Shown piece by piece: positions 40,979-53,526 of a stretch of 64,000 nt of DNA. The DNA is from Luzula sylvatica (lineage: Eukaryota > Streptophyta > Magnoliopsida > Poales > Juncaceae). The stretch covers positions 43,584,052-43,648,051 of the forward strand of contig OX326956.1 of NCBI GenBank assembly GCA_946800325.1, read 5' to 3'. The notes below the pieces were generated by a model that did not search any database, was not told the DNA's origin, and saw only the letters and a program-made list of their open reading frames with translations. A program made the position numbers and the translations under genes. Within the stretch, counting starts at the first letter, position 1, and each line of letters begins with the position of its first letter.

Positions 40979-42027
40979 TGTTGGGAATTCACCCGACCCC
41001 GGGCCCGCGCAGAGGATACGAAGGCCCGGTCCGGTTCCCAAAATCCAAGATCACGCCATGACTTCGAGGGTACGATGCAATAGAAGGATAGACGATTACC
41101 AGCGTGAAATTGATCACGCACGACGGGTTGATCGCTCACATCCTTACTTTCTCCGGTGTCACGTTGGTGACTAGTCCGTGCGTCCCTTACCACACGTCTC
41201 CCACCGTCTTGACACGTCTCCGGTTGTCTTTCGTGCGTCCCACGTCCACACTCTTCCACAGCCCACAGTTTTGCTCATTCGGTTTGATCACAATCGGAGA
41301 GCCACAAGGGCCACTCCTCTACTTGTATCCACCGTGAGTCGGAGTTCGTCGGTCGCGGGTGCAACTGCCTAGACGCTGCACCGGCGAACTTGCTTGATTA
41401 GATCGATTCTCTACACCGAGAAAAACTCCTTTTTCTTGGCCTTTCTCTCTTCACACTTTTTCACTCTCTTGAAAGATGTCTCCTTATATTTCTGGATTAT
41501 TCTGAATAATACCATAGATGGGTCTGAATGATCTGATCTGGAGAGAGAGAGAGAAACATCATATTTATATCATATAGGATAAGGATGGGCCAAAAGGCAT
41601 GTATATCTAATATACACCCTTTCACACAGAAAACTGCAGACACACTTTCAGTATTCTGTTGAAACGAAAATATTAAATCATCCCAACCGACTTTGAAAAT
41701 TCACGAAAGTTGTAGATAATCTTATTATATTTCAAACCCAATTTTGCCTGTCCCAATTGGAGTTCGGATGAGAAAATTACGGACGTTTTACTAACTGTAT
41801 GTCAAACGGTCGCACCCTTTCGGTATTCCATTAAAACGACACTGATACGTCGTTCAAATGAAAAATATTTCTACATGAAAGTTCTAGATAATCTCACTAT
41901 CTATCTAACCCAATTCGAACCATTCAAATTGGATTTTCCTACTGAAAGTTATGACCACAAATGTACGCTTACATTCGTTCATCCTTGTGTACACTTTTAC
42001 GGTTGATCCGAAACTGTATTTCCTTCA
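40979..42027 (-). repeat. 3' LTR of the nested Copia-derived element
   Basis: 1049 bp. It shares its full length with 49188-50234 and with the solo LTRs at 19889-22137 and 20521-21582. It contains CCCGGGCCCGCGCAG and GGCCCGGTCCGGTTCCC near the TGTTGGG end. Several ORFs are reported by open reading in this GC-richer sequence, but none is a gene. Confidence 0.93.
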
Positions 42028-45000
42028 GTCTCCCACTCAATTTCAGACCTACCTAAAAGGTACTCGTGCATATCCATTATGCACGACTTTAGAGAATATA
42101 GCTTGCGTATCAAATACCAAGCTACGCACGTCTTATGTGCCAACTTTATAATCAAGCCCGATTTAGTACGACTCGTTGTGTGACCATGTAGGTTCGGTTA
42201 ACGATGGCAGTAGGCTGTTTCCAAAGAACTACAAGCCCATGAGCGGGATCTATTCACTCCATCATGGCTACCCATGTTAACATGAAAAATGATTGTAATC
42301 ATTGTGCCTATCTCGAATAGCGGTTATTAGTTCTCTTGTTAGCGATATCCGTTAATCAAAAGGCCTACCCATCTTTATATTTTGATTAACTATACTTATT
42401 CCTCGATTCCGAATTGAGTTAACAAATTTCAATCGATATTAACCGTTAATATCATTGATTGTGGCCACAATTTTCGTTAATCAATTCATCGAGTGGCCAA
42501 AGAGATATCTCTTCCTTTCGGAATAAACAATTCCTATCTTGGAGACTCACATTGAATTCCGTGTTTCGGACAATACCCAATGATGACCGTTTTAACTCCC
42601 TGTTACGGTGAGCGTAAGGTCATATCAAAGCATTGTGTTACGCACGTAATGCAATCAATGGTCGCCTCAAGTATGAAGAACCGAATAACCTACTCGTCAC
42701 AAGTCCATCTATAATGACTAAACCATGTCATGGTCTCGCGGCTTCGGTCATATCCAATATATGTCACCTAGCATATATCTACGTTTCCGATTCGACAAAC
42801 ACCTTTGTCCTATGATTAGCAAAACATAATCATCTCCTCGGCTAACGTACTAGTGTACGCGTTCAGTATATTCCCTCGTAATAGAAATGCTTCTCTCTTA
42901 AGCAAACTGATCCGCGACTATGGATGTTTAGAAATGAAAATTTAAGTGTGACGGTTTTGCTGCACATAATCCTCAATTATGCCGACGTCCACAAAAGCTC
43001 AAATCAGGGTTCATGTAATCAAATTACACAACCCGCACACAATTTTCATATAAGGTGAATGCATAAAAACTTAAGTAAATTTTTTTTTTAAAAGGGATGC
43101 ATTCATACGGATTAAGTATTTGGGTGATACAACGTTTACCTATGGGTATCTCCATACCCATAACCTGCGAGGACTATCGTATTAGATAACTACACTCTAC
43201 TCTCTTCCTCCTCTAGGTATCTCCATACCCATAGTCATCGCATGATAGTCACGCGCGACTAGAGAGAGCGGTTTTGTAAACGGGTCCGCACGTTGCTGCT
43301 AGTGTTAATCATCGTCATGTTTGGAACATTTCCAATATCTACGATCACATCATTTCACAAAATTTCATGGATCAAATGAAATTTTTCCGAGTATTGGCTA
43401 GAAGTGATTGTGACCTCGGCATTTTTGGCTTGTACTATTGCTTCTCACGCAATACACAACCATAAATCCGATAATTCGTGACTACTCGAGTTTGGTCATG
43501 TATCCTTGATCCATACCGCTTCCTTTTGTGATTAATAACCACAATATACTCGCCTCCGTAAATAGAATTATAAATTATTGGTCTTGTGGAACCTTTCCAC
43601 ATAACCGTGTTTTCGTTTAAGCAAAACATGTACACACTTTGTGATCAAAAGTCGTGCTACATATTTGGACGTGCCATATTTGGAAACTGTTGTTGTTATA
43701 ACTCTTTATAACCAACACGTCCTCCACACCATTATAGATAAAATAAAATCCTGAATTCTTTTGCAAAGTATTCAAGGATAACATTCACCGCTATCAATAC
43801 AAATCCCGATGGGTTTAAATATACATAACCATTATGTATATATATGTATAACCATTATACATTCACAAGAGTTAGTCTCATGTAATCGCATTACATTCAA
43901 ACTCATGTGATTCCCATGGATTTTATTGATGGTGAACTAGACGCTCTATGTGTACGACGTATAGCCACATACATATCATGACAGATATAATAGATCCTCA
44001 CATCAAATGTAAAGCATCATATTATTATTTTCCACCCTACTTGATGTCTTACATCGAGCCGTAGAAAATTTCTGTCATTCGACACTTCGATTTAACTCCG
44101 CCAAGGAGTTATATGTTGAAAACCATTTTCAACAATACGTCAATATGCGTGCTATAATATAGAACGAGGAATTCTCAGATCTATCATATAGATCTTCACG
44201 CTTAATTCATAAGAGGTCTCGCCTAAATTCTTTGTCGTTACAAGAAATATAACGCGGCTCCCACTAACCTTCATGTGTACACAAAGTTTCCATTCGTTTC
44301 GACAATTTTATAATAGTTTATAACTTCGTCAAAACGAATATTCCAATTTCGAGAAGTTTTCTCTAATCCATCATATGGATCGTTAAAGCGTGCATATCTT
44401 ATCCCCGATTCTTATGAATCGAAAAAATTGTAAGGTTGTGTCAAGTACACATCCTTTCATAAAATTTCTCTCAAGAAATTCGGCTTTGACATCCATTTTG
44501 AGAATGTGAAAGCATGGCAACATGCGAAAAATATATGCAAATTCCTATCCATGTATGTTCCTATCCACTACGAATTACTTGAAACTCTTCGCTACGAGCC
44601 TCGCTTTGCATATATGCAAATTCCTATCCATGTATGTTCTTCACCTTGAAAACCCATTCACATTTCACGGGTCTAACCCTGAAAGTAGTGAAATCAAGTT
44701 CTAAACTTGATAATTTACACGGATCGAATATCAGATTTCATGACACCTTGCCATGTGGAACCGTTACTTTTCATAGCATCCTTGTAGGATATCGAATCAT
44801 CATATGATTTCGATCTATCATCATTAGCAACGATAAATCCGTATTTACCGACTTATGATATAGCCTACTTGATCTACGAAAAATTCCTTTGTGTGTTCGA
44901 CTCGTATTCATCAACTCTTGATGAAGTCGTGTCAACTTTCATCGGTACAATGTTCATTTTCCAGATCTCGAACTCTTTCGAGATTCATTCTACTCCCACT

Positions 45001-47046
45001 AGCCCGCATAGAGATAAGCGACATCAAGTTCCAAATTTGTGCGCATTCGGTCCTCCTCTAAGAAGGCATCTCTTCGAGCCACGAAAATCTCATTTTCGTC
45101 GGGACGTTTGAACTAATACCCTTTAGTTTCCGTTAGGATATATGATAAACGAACAATTTTCAGATTTGGGATTGAGTTTAATCGAAACCAATTTCAAAAT
45201 ATACTCACATCCTCAAATCTGTACAAATGACAACTTCGGAACCATTCCGATCCATATCTCATATGGCGTCTTTTATACCGATTAGAAGGTTTATGGCCCA
45301 TATCATATATGCAACCATTCATTAGTGCCGCTGTCTCAAGGGTGTATCCCCAAAACATTTTTGGGATATCCGTTTGACTTATCATTTATCGAACCATGTC
45401 AAACATGCGTTCATTTCCTCTTTTCAGACACATCTAAATGTTCCGAATAAAGGTAATCGTGAATCGATTCCACAATCATAAATGATCATCAATACTCACA
45501 ACTCAAATACTCGCCTTCTCGATCCTATCGAAAGGTTTAGCTCAAATACTCGCCTTCTCGATCCTATCGAAAGGGCTTTGATTTTCTTGCTTAGTCAATT
45601 TTGTATTTTGTTTTGAAACTCTTTGAACCTTTCAAAAGTCTCTGCTTCGGCACCCATTAAACAGATATTACCATATCTACTTTAACCGTCCGTAAACGTA
45701 ACAAAATACCGATAGCCTCCTCTTGCCTCGTAATCTATCGGAACATTTGCATCTAAATGTAATTTCCAATAATTCGTTGGATCTTTCTCCAACCTTTGGA
45801 GAATGATGTCATTTGTCATCTTGCCTAATAAATAAGTATCGCATCAATCAATCGAATCTAATTCGAATGATTCTAGCAATTCATCATATGGAATCTAGAT
45901 TCGCGTATCTCATTCATATGGCTAAGACGGAAATGCCAAAAGAAGCAATCAACTTCTAGGTTTAATCCTCCTCGGATTTCACCGTTTTTTTGAGTCATTA
46001 GTTTGGACAACTCCTTGTCCGAACTTTCTGTTTGGAAAACAATTTCCCAAAATACCCTTAGACATTTATTTCTTTCGATCCCGCCTTTGAATTACAAGGA
46101 CATCCAAGCATCTCCTCGGATGCTCCAAGCATCTCCTATTCAAATTTACATCGCATCTCATGCAATTCCGGGATCGACTTATCTATCGAATGCATATGAT
46201 ATTCGGTTACGAAGATCGAATCTCGTACCATCAACACACGAGTGTTAATCAAAGACCCATAAGGCGTCTCAAAATTAACCTACTCTTTGAGCCGCATTGA
46301 ACCATTCAACACGCTTTATCTCTTGAAACTATTTCTTGAGATTTGCATTTTTCTTTCATATACACTCGAATTCTCAAAACAATTTTGAGAAATTTGCGTC
46401 TATACATGCCACCACAAGGCACGTAATATTGTTCGATTCCTTCTTAAAGTGTATCGAACCCGGCTTTCTCTAAAGCCAAAGCCTCGAGCACCGAATCTAC
46501 CATTTTCCGTGTCCAACACGTTCCTTTAAGTCTAAGAACTATTCTTTGACTATTAAGGTTAATTATGGTAATTACGGCTCAAAGGCTATCTATCATATCG
46601 ATCTCATCGATATATTTGGAATCATATCGATCTCATCGATATATTTGGTGTTGCTAGAAAACAAAATTCTAAATGGATGATGAAGATTAAGCTCCTAACC
46701 ATGCGTACTTAATCTATATGCTTATATGATGATTATATGAATAGTGTTATTTTATCGAATCGATAACCCTCATACCGATACGGGACTCCAAGTCCATAAC
46801 ACTCAAGATCCATATTTCGCAATCCTCCCACAAGTAACGAAGGCCTATCGAGTGAGATCTCGCTTATTTAGGTAGGATTAATATCCAATCGTATCCAATA
46901 CGACTCTGGAACCTTTATAGAATTTCGGTGATGAATCGTATCACATACAATCCCAGTTCCGTGTGTGCATTCTAACTATGTCCCGAACTCCAATCGGATA
47001 GGCTTGGACGGTTAAGTCATAACCATATCAAACGTATTGTCAAGTG
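42028..47046 (-). pseudogene. Eroded Copia pol remnant
   Basis: Minus-strand nucleotide and short protein matches to the outer Copia element occur in the right order. 44380-44500 resembles its RT (the TGTGTCAnnTACACATCCT and GGCTTTGACATCCAT segments). 45194-45385 translates to a piece of integrase (MISQTDIPKMFWGYTLETAA, compare RTELPKSFWGFALQTAA). 42150-42300 resembles the 3' UTR. No frame stays open for more than about 80 codons. Small tandem duplications occur at 45498-45570 and 46580-46645. Confidence 0.75.
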
Positions 47047-48454
47047 TATTGGTTAATTCTAACCTAGAGGGGGGTAAATTTGGCAATCTAACTTACACTT
47101 AGTTTAGATTTAAACCTAATTTACGGTGCGGAATAAATAATAATTTAGATGATAAAGATGATACCGTACAAACACTTTGACACAAGATGTTTGTTTACGA
47201 AGTTCGGTAGGTGGTTGCTTTGTAGCTTTAACTCACCCTTTACTCGCTTAATTGACCGACTCAATTATTTGCGAGTACCTACGTCTCCGGGAATGCCTTG
47301 TGCCTCTTTTTGGCTTTCGATTGAATTCCAACTCAACTCGATTACAAGGATTTGCCTAGATCGATTTACACGCTTCTATCGATCTATAGCTTAGGCTCTT
47401 TACACTTTGTTGCACTAGCCTATTACACTTTTTCACTAATCGAGCTACAACGTGATCGGTCACGTGAGTGGGATACGATTAGTGGAGAATATCGAAAGTA
47501 GATCAACGATCTAAAGAGGTTTCTCAAGCTATCAATGGATATAGAAAATCACAGCTTAGGGTTTCTCTCTTTTTAGGTTTTGAAAGTTTGAAATTCCGGA
47601 AGTGAGAGAGAGAGACCCATGAAGGATTCTATTTATACTCTCTATAGAAATCCTTCAGAAAACTTGCAGTGCGTTCGAACGCATACAGTCCGTTCAGAAC
47701 GCACTTGAAGTTTGCACTAGCCGTTTCAAAATAACGTGCAAATACATCTTGGGTCCGTTCGAACGGACAATGTCCGTTCGTAACGGACTCAATTATACAT
47801 AGCATTTTGCGTTCACAGGAACAAGAGTCCGTTCAACGCTCTGAAAAGTAGGTGAACGGATTCCAGGTTGTCCGTTCGAACGCACATGTGTGTTCGTTCG
47901 AACGCACATATCCCTGTGACATATTTCCGTTCACAGGAAAGATTGTCCGTTCAACGCACTCAGAAGGTGTGTGAACGGATTCTAATTGTCCGTTCGAACG
48001 TACATGATTGTTCGTTCGAACGCACACATCCCTGGGACACGTTTGGTTCTAATCAAGCTTTAAAGTTTTGATATTTAGCAAGTCCGTTCTGAACGGACTT
48101 TGAGTTCGTTCAGAACGCACTTCCTGCTTGACTGAACTCTTTGTTATTTTGAACATGATTTTACTTGAGTTCTACTAGGTTTGTACCTATGGTTTATTTG
48201 TGGCGTATCCCACTCACGGAAGGCTTCAACATCTTGAGTCTTGATGTATTCCAATGGCCTTCCTTGTGTTCTTCTTTTCTTGTTTATGTTGAGACTTCAT
48301 GTCCTGATTCTTGATGTAATCCAATGAAGTCTTCCTTCACAAGTCCTCCTTCATCTTCGTATCGTACCTATGTTATCCTGCACTTTTCTGGATGTATACA
48401 TTAGTACTGACAGTGTTTTGAAATAATCAAACTATCAGGAAATTTGAACCAACA
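47047..48454 (-). mobile_element. Solo LTR with palindrome array, inside the nested element
   Basis: The 5-bp TSD AAGTG is at 47042-47046 and 48455-48459. The ends are TATTGGTT (first TG mutated to TA) and AACCAACA. The left end carries CTAACCTAGAGGGGGGTAAA, a motif typical of one class of plant LTRs. On the minus strand a good plant TATA box, TATAAATAG, lies at about 47625-47632. 47668-48122 holds palindromes such as GTCCGTTCGAACGGAC. About 1.4 kb. Confidence 0.75.
47668..48122. repeat. CCGTTCGAACGG palindrome array
   Basis: More than a dozen dyads built on CGTTCGAACG or CGTTCnGAACG (GTGCGTTCGAACGCAT, GTCCGTTCGAACGGAC, AGTCCGTTCTGAACGGACTT) are spread over about 450 bp. Half-sites also occur (TGTCCGTTCAACGC). 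In the minus-strand orientation of the LTR this array lies upstream of the TATA box, in U3. A related pair recurs at 53229-53257. Confidence 0.85.
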
Positions 48455-49187
48455 AAGTGGACTACTCACGTGCATGACGAAGGCCTAACAACACGTAAGT
48501 CCCCATTTAACGCTTGCCACCCATTAATACCAATAACATGTGTGCATGACGAAGGCCTAACAACACACATATTGTGATACCAATTTCGATGGTTGTTGAC
48601 ATGGAAGGCATTTCCACGACTTAAATATTATGAGGGATCATGACATTCATGTTTCTAAATTCGTGACATAATCATATTATATCACTATCACAAGATTTTC
48701 AAAATGCATATGATTTATTTAGGGAGACTAATTATTCTAAATAATTAATTATCTTATATGCTAGTATGTTTGATGCCGATCATATCGATATAAAGAACTC
48801 AAAATTCCGAGTTTCGTAGCCAAAGTTATGGCGAAAACAAAATCAACATCTAGAGGGGGGTCAAAAACCTCGCCCGGGACGCGTCCGGGGCGCCAAAAAC
48901 TGCCTCCGGGACGGCAGAAACTCTGATTTTCAGCAGATTTCGCCGTTTCTTCCGTTTTCGCTCGTTTCCTAAACGATAAATCATGAAACTTTTTCCCGAT
49001 CATTCCTAGATACTCTCAATCAACTTTTGATTGATCACTAGTGAATTCCACTTGTGATTTTAACGAAATTTGACTTTCTCTATATGTAACATCATGCAAA
49101 CGGGTACGAACTTTGATAACCCGTGCGTATATCAAATATACGACTATGATTCGACCCTCGAATCGATGGCGATCGCTCTGATACCAA
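48455..49187 (-). pseudogene. Eroded 5' internal region of the nested element
   Basis: No ORF of substance. GTGCATGACGAAGGCCTAAC occurs twice (about 48471 and 48542). The PBS lies at 49175-49186. The region corresponds to the leader/gag area of a Copia element, but gag itself is not recognisable. Confidence 0.55.
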
Positions 49188-50234
49188 TGTTGGGAATTCA
49201 TCCGACCCCGGGCCCGCGCAGCGGATATGAAGGCCCGGTCCGGTTCCCAAAATCCAAGATCACGCCATGACTTCGAGGGTACGATGCAATAGAAGGACAG
49301 ACGATTACCAGCGTGAAATTGATCACGTACGACGGGTTGATCGCTCGCATCCTTACTTTCTCCGGTGTCACGTTGGTGACTAGTCCGTGCGTCCCATACC
49401 ACACGTCGCCCACCGTCTTGACACGCCTCCGGTTGTCTTTCGTGCGTCCCACGTCCACACTCTTCCACATCTCACAGTTTTGTTCCTTCGGTTTGATCAC
49501 AATCGGAGAGCCACATCTGTCACTCCTCTACTTGTATCCACCGTGAGTCGGAGTTCGTCGGTCGCGGGTGGAACTGCCTAGACGCTGCACCGGCGAACTT
49601 GCTTGATTAGATCGATTCTCTACACCGAGAAAAACTCCTTTTTCTCGGTCTTTCTCTCTTCACACTCTTTCACTCTCTTGAAAGATGTCTCCTTATATTT
49701 CTGGATTATTTTGAATAATACCATAGATGGGTCTGAATGATCTGATCTGGAGAGAGAGAGAAACATCCTATTTATATCATATAGGATAAGGATGGGCCAA
49801 AAGGCATGTATATCCAATATACACCCTTTCACACAGAAAACTGCAGACACACTTTCAGTATTCTGTTGAAACGAAAATATTAAATCATCCCAACCGACTT
49901 TGAACATTCAGTAAAGTTGTAGATAATCTTATTATATTTCAATCCCAATTTTGTCTGTCCCAATTGAAGTTCGGATGCGAAAGTTACGGACGTTTTGCTA
50001 ACTGTATGTCAAACGGTCGCACCCTTTCGGTATTCCATTAAAACGACACTGATACGTCGTTCAAATGAACAATATTTCTACATGAAAGTTCTAGATAATC
50101 TCATTATCTATCTAACTCAATTTGAACCATTCAAATTGGATTTTCCTACTGAAAGTTATGACCACAAATGTACGATTACATTCGTTCATCCTTGTGTACA
50201 CTTTTACGGTTGATCCGAAACTGTATTTCCTTCA
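49188..50234 (-). repeat. 5' LTR of the nested Copia-derived element
   Basis: 1047 bp, the partner of 40979-42027 with scattered substitutions and an indel or two. It borders the outer integrase sequence at 50235. Confidence 0.93.
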
Positions 50235-51411
50235 CGTATGCCTCGCAGCCCCAAATCTTAAGATAAGACAATGGTGGCACCATGCCATGCCATAATTCAT
50301 ATGGTGTCTTTTCAACCGATTTGGACGGAACTCTATTCAGTATATGAGCAGCTGTTTGAAGCGCAAAACCCCAAAATGACTTTGGCAGCTCCGTTCGACT
50401 CATGATCGAGCGAACCATGTCTAACAAGGTCCGATTCCGCCTCTCAGACACTCCATTCCATTGGGGTGTACCGGGTGGAGGCCATTGTGATACTATACCA
50501 CAATCTCGAAGATAGTCCTCAAACTCATAGCTCAAGTATTCGCCACCTCGATCCGATTGAATGGCTTTTACTTTCTTGCCCAGTTGAAGTTCTACTTCGT
50601 GTTGAAACTCTTTGAATTTCTCAAAAGTTTCACTTTTGTGACGCATTAAGTATAGATAACCATATCTACTATAATCGTTAGTAAAAGTCACAAAGTAGCG
50701 ATACCTATTTCTAGCCTCGACACTCATCGGTCCACATACATCGGAATGTATGAGGGCCAACACATCTTTCGATCTTTCTCCTTTCTTGGAGAAAGGTGTC
50801 TTTGTCATCTTACCCATCAAAAAAGATTCGCAATTTTCTATTGACTCTAAGTCAAAAAAATCTAGCACTCCGTCCTTTTGGAGTCTAGCAATGCGTTTCT
50901 CGTTTATGTGTCTGAGATGACAATGCCATGAGTATGTTTCATTAGTTTGAGTAGTATTTATGTTATAAATGGACTGATTATTGTTGTTATTTTCTAAATC
51001 CAAGACATATAGACCATTTTCAACTAGAACATTACTAAAGAAAATGTCATTCTTGCGAATAAAACAATCATTAATGCCAATAACTAATTCATATCCATCC
51101 GCAATAAGTCCCTAAACAGAAATAATACTCCTACTCAAAGTAGGTACATAACAACAATTATCCAAAACTAAAATAAGTCCATTTAGCAAAGTTAAATCAT
51201 ACGTTCCTTCGGTTAATGCTGCTACTCGAGCTCCATTCCCGACGCGTAAATCAACTTCGCCACGAATCAACGATCTTCTACTTCTTAGGCCCTGCATATT
51301 AGTACAAATATGAGTCCCACATCGAGTGTCCAACACCCATGATGATGAAGTAAAGAAATAAGATTCAATAACGGAAATACCTGATGCCGGTGTGTCCAAG
51401 GAAGAGGTCTT
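50235..51411 (-). pseudogene. Copia protease and integrase, broken
   Basis: Minus strand, one frame interrupted by stops at 51412-51414 (between gag and protease) and 51112-51114. The protease region has WVLDTRCGTHIC, where the catalytic D-T-G is changed to D-T-R. The integrase has a zinc region with WHCHLRHINEKRI and CESFLMGK, so the second Cys of the HHCC set is changed to Phe. The core catalytic residues are all there: IHSDVCGP, QSDRGGEY and NGVSERRNR. The reading ends at LKIWGCEAYV, where the 9.26-kb nested element is inserted, and continues at 40978. Confidence 0.9.
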
Positions 51412-52233
51412 TTACTTGCTCTCCCTCAGGAAGATCTCGCAATCACGCTTCCAATGCCCCTCCTTGAGGCAGTGGAAACACTTCTTCTCATCCTTGGCTT
51501 TCTTGCCCACGGGCTTAGGCGCAACCTTGTTGCCCTTTGCCTTCCTCTTCTTGTTTTTGTTCCCATTGCTTGGACTCTTCCCTTCAACCACCAATACTTC
51601 CGAAGTCCTAGACTTCATGTACCGCGGTTTCATGTCACTTTCGAATGTTCTGAGCATGCTAAAAAGCTGAGGAATGGTCCTTTGCATGTCTGACATGTGG
51701 AAATGCGAAATGAACGAATCGAAACTCGGTGGCAGTGACAACATGATCAAATCAGTTTGTAACTCCACCTCGAATTTCATGCCAAGCATCTCAAGATGAT
51801 CGAAATATCCTTTCATCTTGAGAAGGTGCGAGCTAACAGGCGTACCATCTTGCATCTTGCATTGCATCGCATTGCCAAAAGCTTGATACTTCTCCACCCT
51901 TGCTTGAACCTGAAACATCTCCCTGAGTTGTTTCATAATCTCGTATGCATCCTGTTTCTCAAACTGGATTTGATATTCAGGAGTCATAGTAGCCAACATG
52001 AGGCATGTGACATCATTCGAATCGTCCAAGATGGTCGTATGTTCGAATACATCATCCTCAGTTGCTTTATCCCCAGGCACAGGAGGGATAGGCGTCTCCA
52101 AGATATGTGCCTTTCCTTCCTGTTTCAGAACGAATCCCAGATTCCTCTGCCAGTCGAGAAAGTTCTTTCCGTTCATTCGTTCCTTTTCCAAAATGGAACG
52201 CAAACTAAAGCGGTTATTACTTGGTAAAGCCAT
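51412..52233 (-). CDS. Copia Gag polyprotein (273 aa)
   Basis: Intact minus-strand ORF from ATG at 52233. It begins MALPSNNRFSLRSILEKERM, has the UBN2-type Gag region (NFLDWQRNLGFVL, DAYEIMKQLREMF, LLKMKGYFDHLEMLG, LSLPPSFDSFI), a Lys-rich linker and a CCHC zinc knuckle (CFHCLKEGHWKRDC). It forms the virus-like particle and binds RNA in this class of elements. In Copia elements gag and pol are usually one frame; here a TAA follows immediately, and pol resumes in the same frame, so the stop is probably a mutation. Confidence 0.92.
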   Translation of the reverse strand: MALPSNNRFSLRSILEKERMNGKNFLDWQRNLGFVLKQEGKAHILETPIPPVPGDKATEDDVFEHTTILDDSNDVTCLMLATMTPEYQIQFEKQDAYEIMKQLREMFQVQARVEKYQAFGNAMQCKMQDGTPVSSHLLKMKGYFDHLEMLGMKFEVELQTDLIMLSLPPSFDSFISHFHMSDMQRTIPQLFSMLRTFESDMKPRYMKSRTSEVLVVEGKSPSNGNKNKKRKAKGNKVAPKPVGKKAKDEKKCFHCLKEGHWKRDCEIFLRESK

Positions 52234-53513
52234 GAATCCTACAATTTTTGAAAAATAATGTAATTAATAACGTGGTCTTTCATATATTAAAATTCATTTT
52301 AAACAACTTAAAATACCCATTATTTTATCATTTCAAATAGCCCCCACTATTGAAACGGAGATTTGATACCTTAAATCTCATAATGGACAAGATCCCTATT
52401 TAACGTATTTCTAAGGTGACTTTGGCCAACCACTCAGAAAATACGTTACGTCGGGTAGGACGGTGTCCAATCATCTCCAAGACGATTCTTGCTTTATTCG
52501 TGAGGTCCGGTATTGAGTCCAACTCAAAACCAGAGTGTGTGTACCTCACTCCTTACCCCAAATCCTATCCTAGCTAGCGAATTGGTCAAGTCCAAACCAC
52601 AAATGGAGTATCATTCAATCAGCGAATTGACATGCCAGACTATGGCCATGCAGCACGTCAACTCCTAATTAATGCATGCCTTCCTTGCTATGTACGTGTA
52701 AATCTGTGCCAGACTATGGCCATGCAACACAAATAAACAAATACTAGTCTCGAAGGTTCCACTTTGGGAGACAAATAACTTGATAATTACGTGGGAGGAT
52801 TTTCTTTTAATAAAATCATTTATTGTATTCATTCACAAAAACAAATAAAATATTATGGTATAGCATATTGGCCTTTTAGTTTTATGAGCAATCATAAAAC
52901 CCTAAATTCCCAACCCTAAAACCCAAGATGATTCCTTGCTTTGAAGATCCAATCTCCGTGTCGTGTCGTCTTGCCTTGAAGGTTCCTCTTCAAAACTAAA
53001 CCTATTTTATTTTATTACAACTTTGGAAGACTCACCGGTCCCCACATATTTAAATAAAATACAATTTGGAAAGCTCACCGGCCCCCACACAACACACATA
53101 CAAGCATTCACAGGCAATCATCCCCGTTTTAGGCTATATGATATACCGAATCGAATTTATAAATTGGAAATTTTAAATTATTGGGCATTTTTGACAGAAA
53201 AAAAATTTGGTTGTCCAGAATTTTGTTCGTTCGAACGCAACTACAAGTTCGTTCGAATTTTTTTTTTTTTTCTTCCGAAAATCCAATTTTCAACAGATCC
53301 AATATGTTTAACACTTTAATAACATTCAAATATCGAATAATTGACTTATTAAAGGTCTTTCTATCATGTATTTTTGCTCAACAGATCCAATCTGTGTAAC
53401 ATACAAATTTTCAACAGATCCAATCTGTGTAATTTTGCAATTTAGTCCAAAAATTCGAAAATTTCCTAAATTCGAATTAAAACATCGATTTTCAATGGTT
53501 TTAGCGAGCAATT
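52234..53513 (-). other. 5' leader of the outer Copia element
   Basis: About 1.28 kb of non-coding leader lies between PBS and gag. It contains two copies of TGCCAGACTATGGCCATGCA (52633-52652, 52707-52726), two of CAACAGATCCAATCTGTGTAA (about 53380, 53413; a related CAACAGATCCAATATGTTTAA at 53292) and a CGTTCGAACGCAACTACAAGTTCGTTCGAA pair near 53228. No upstream ORF is convincing. Confidence 0.6.
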
Positions 53514-53525
53514 GCTCTGATACCA
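53514..53525 (-). other. Primer-binding site of the outer Copia element
   Basis: Minus strand TGGTATCAGAGC, complementary to the 3' end of initiator tRNA-Met, one base inside the 5' LTR. It sets the element's orientation. Confidence 0.9.
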
Positions 53526-53526
53526 C

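Larger units (their letters stand above)
40979..50234 (-). mobile_element. Nested Copia-derived LTR element with degenerate interior
   Basis: The LTRs are 40979-42027 (3') and 49188-50234 (5'), about 1.05 kb, highly similar by eye, with TGTTGGG...CCTTCA ends on the + strand. The PBS TGGTATCAGAGC (minus) lies at 49175-49186, and a purine tract lies beside the left LTR (GTCTCCCACTCAA, 42028-42040). It is inserted inside the integrase of the outer Copia element. The 5-bp flanks CTTTT and CGTAT do not match well, so the TSD is worn or altered. The interior shows only eroded Copia pol and a further solo LTR (47047-48454). Confidence 0.9.
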
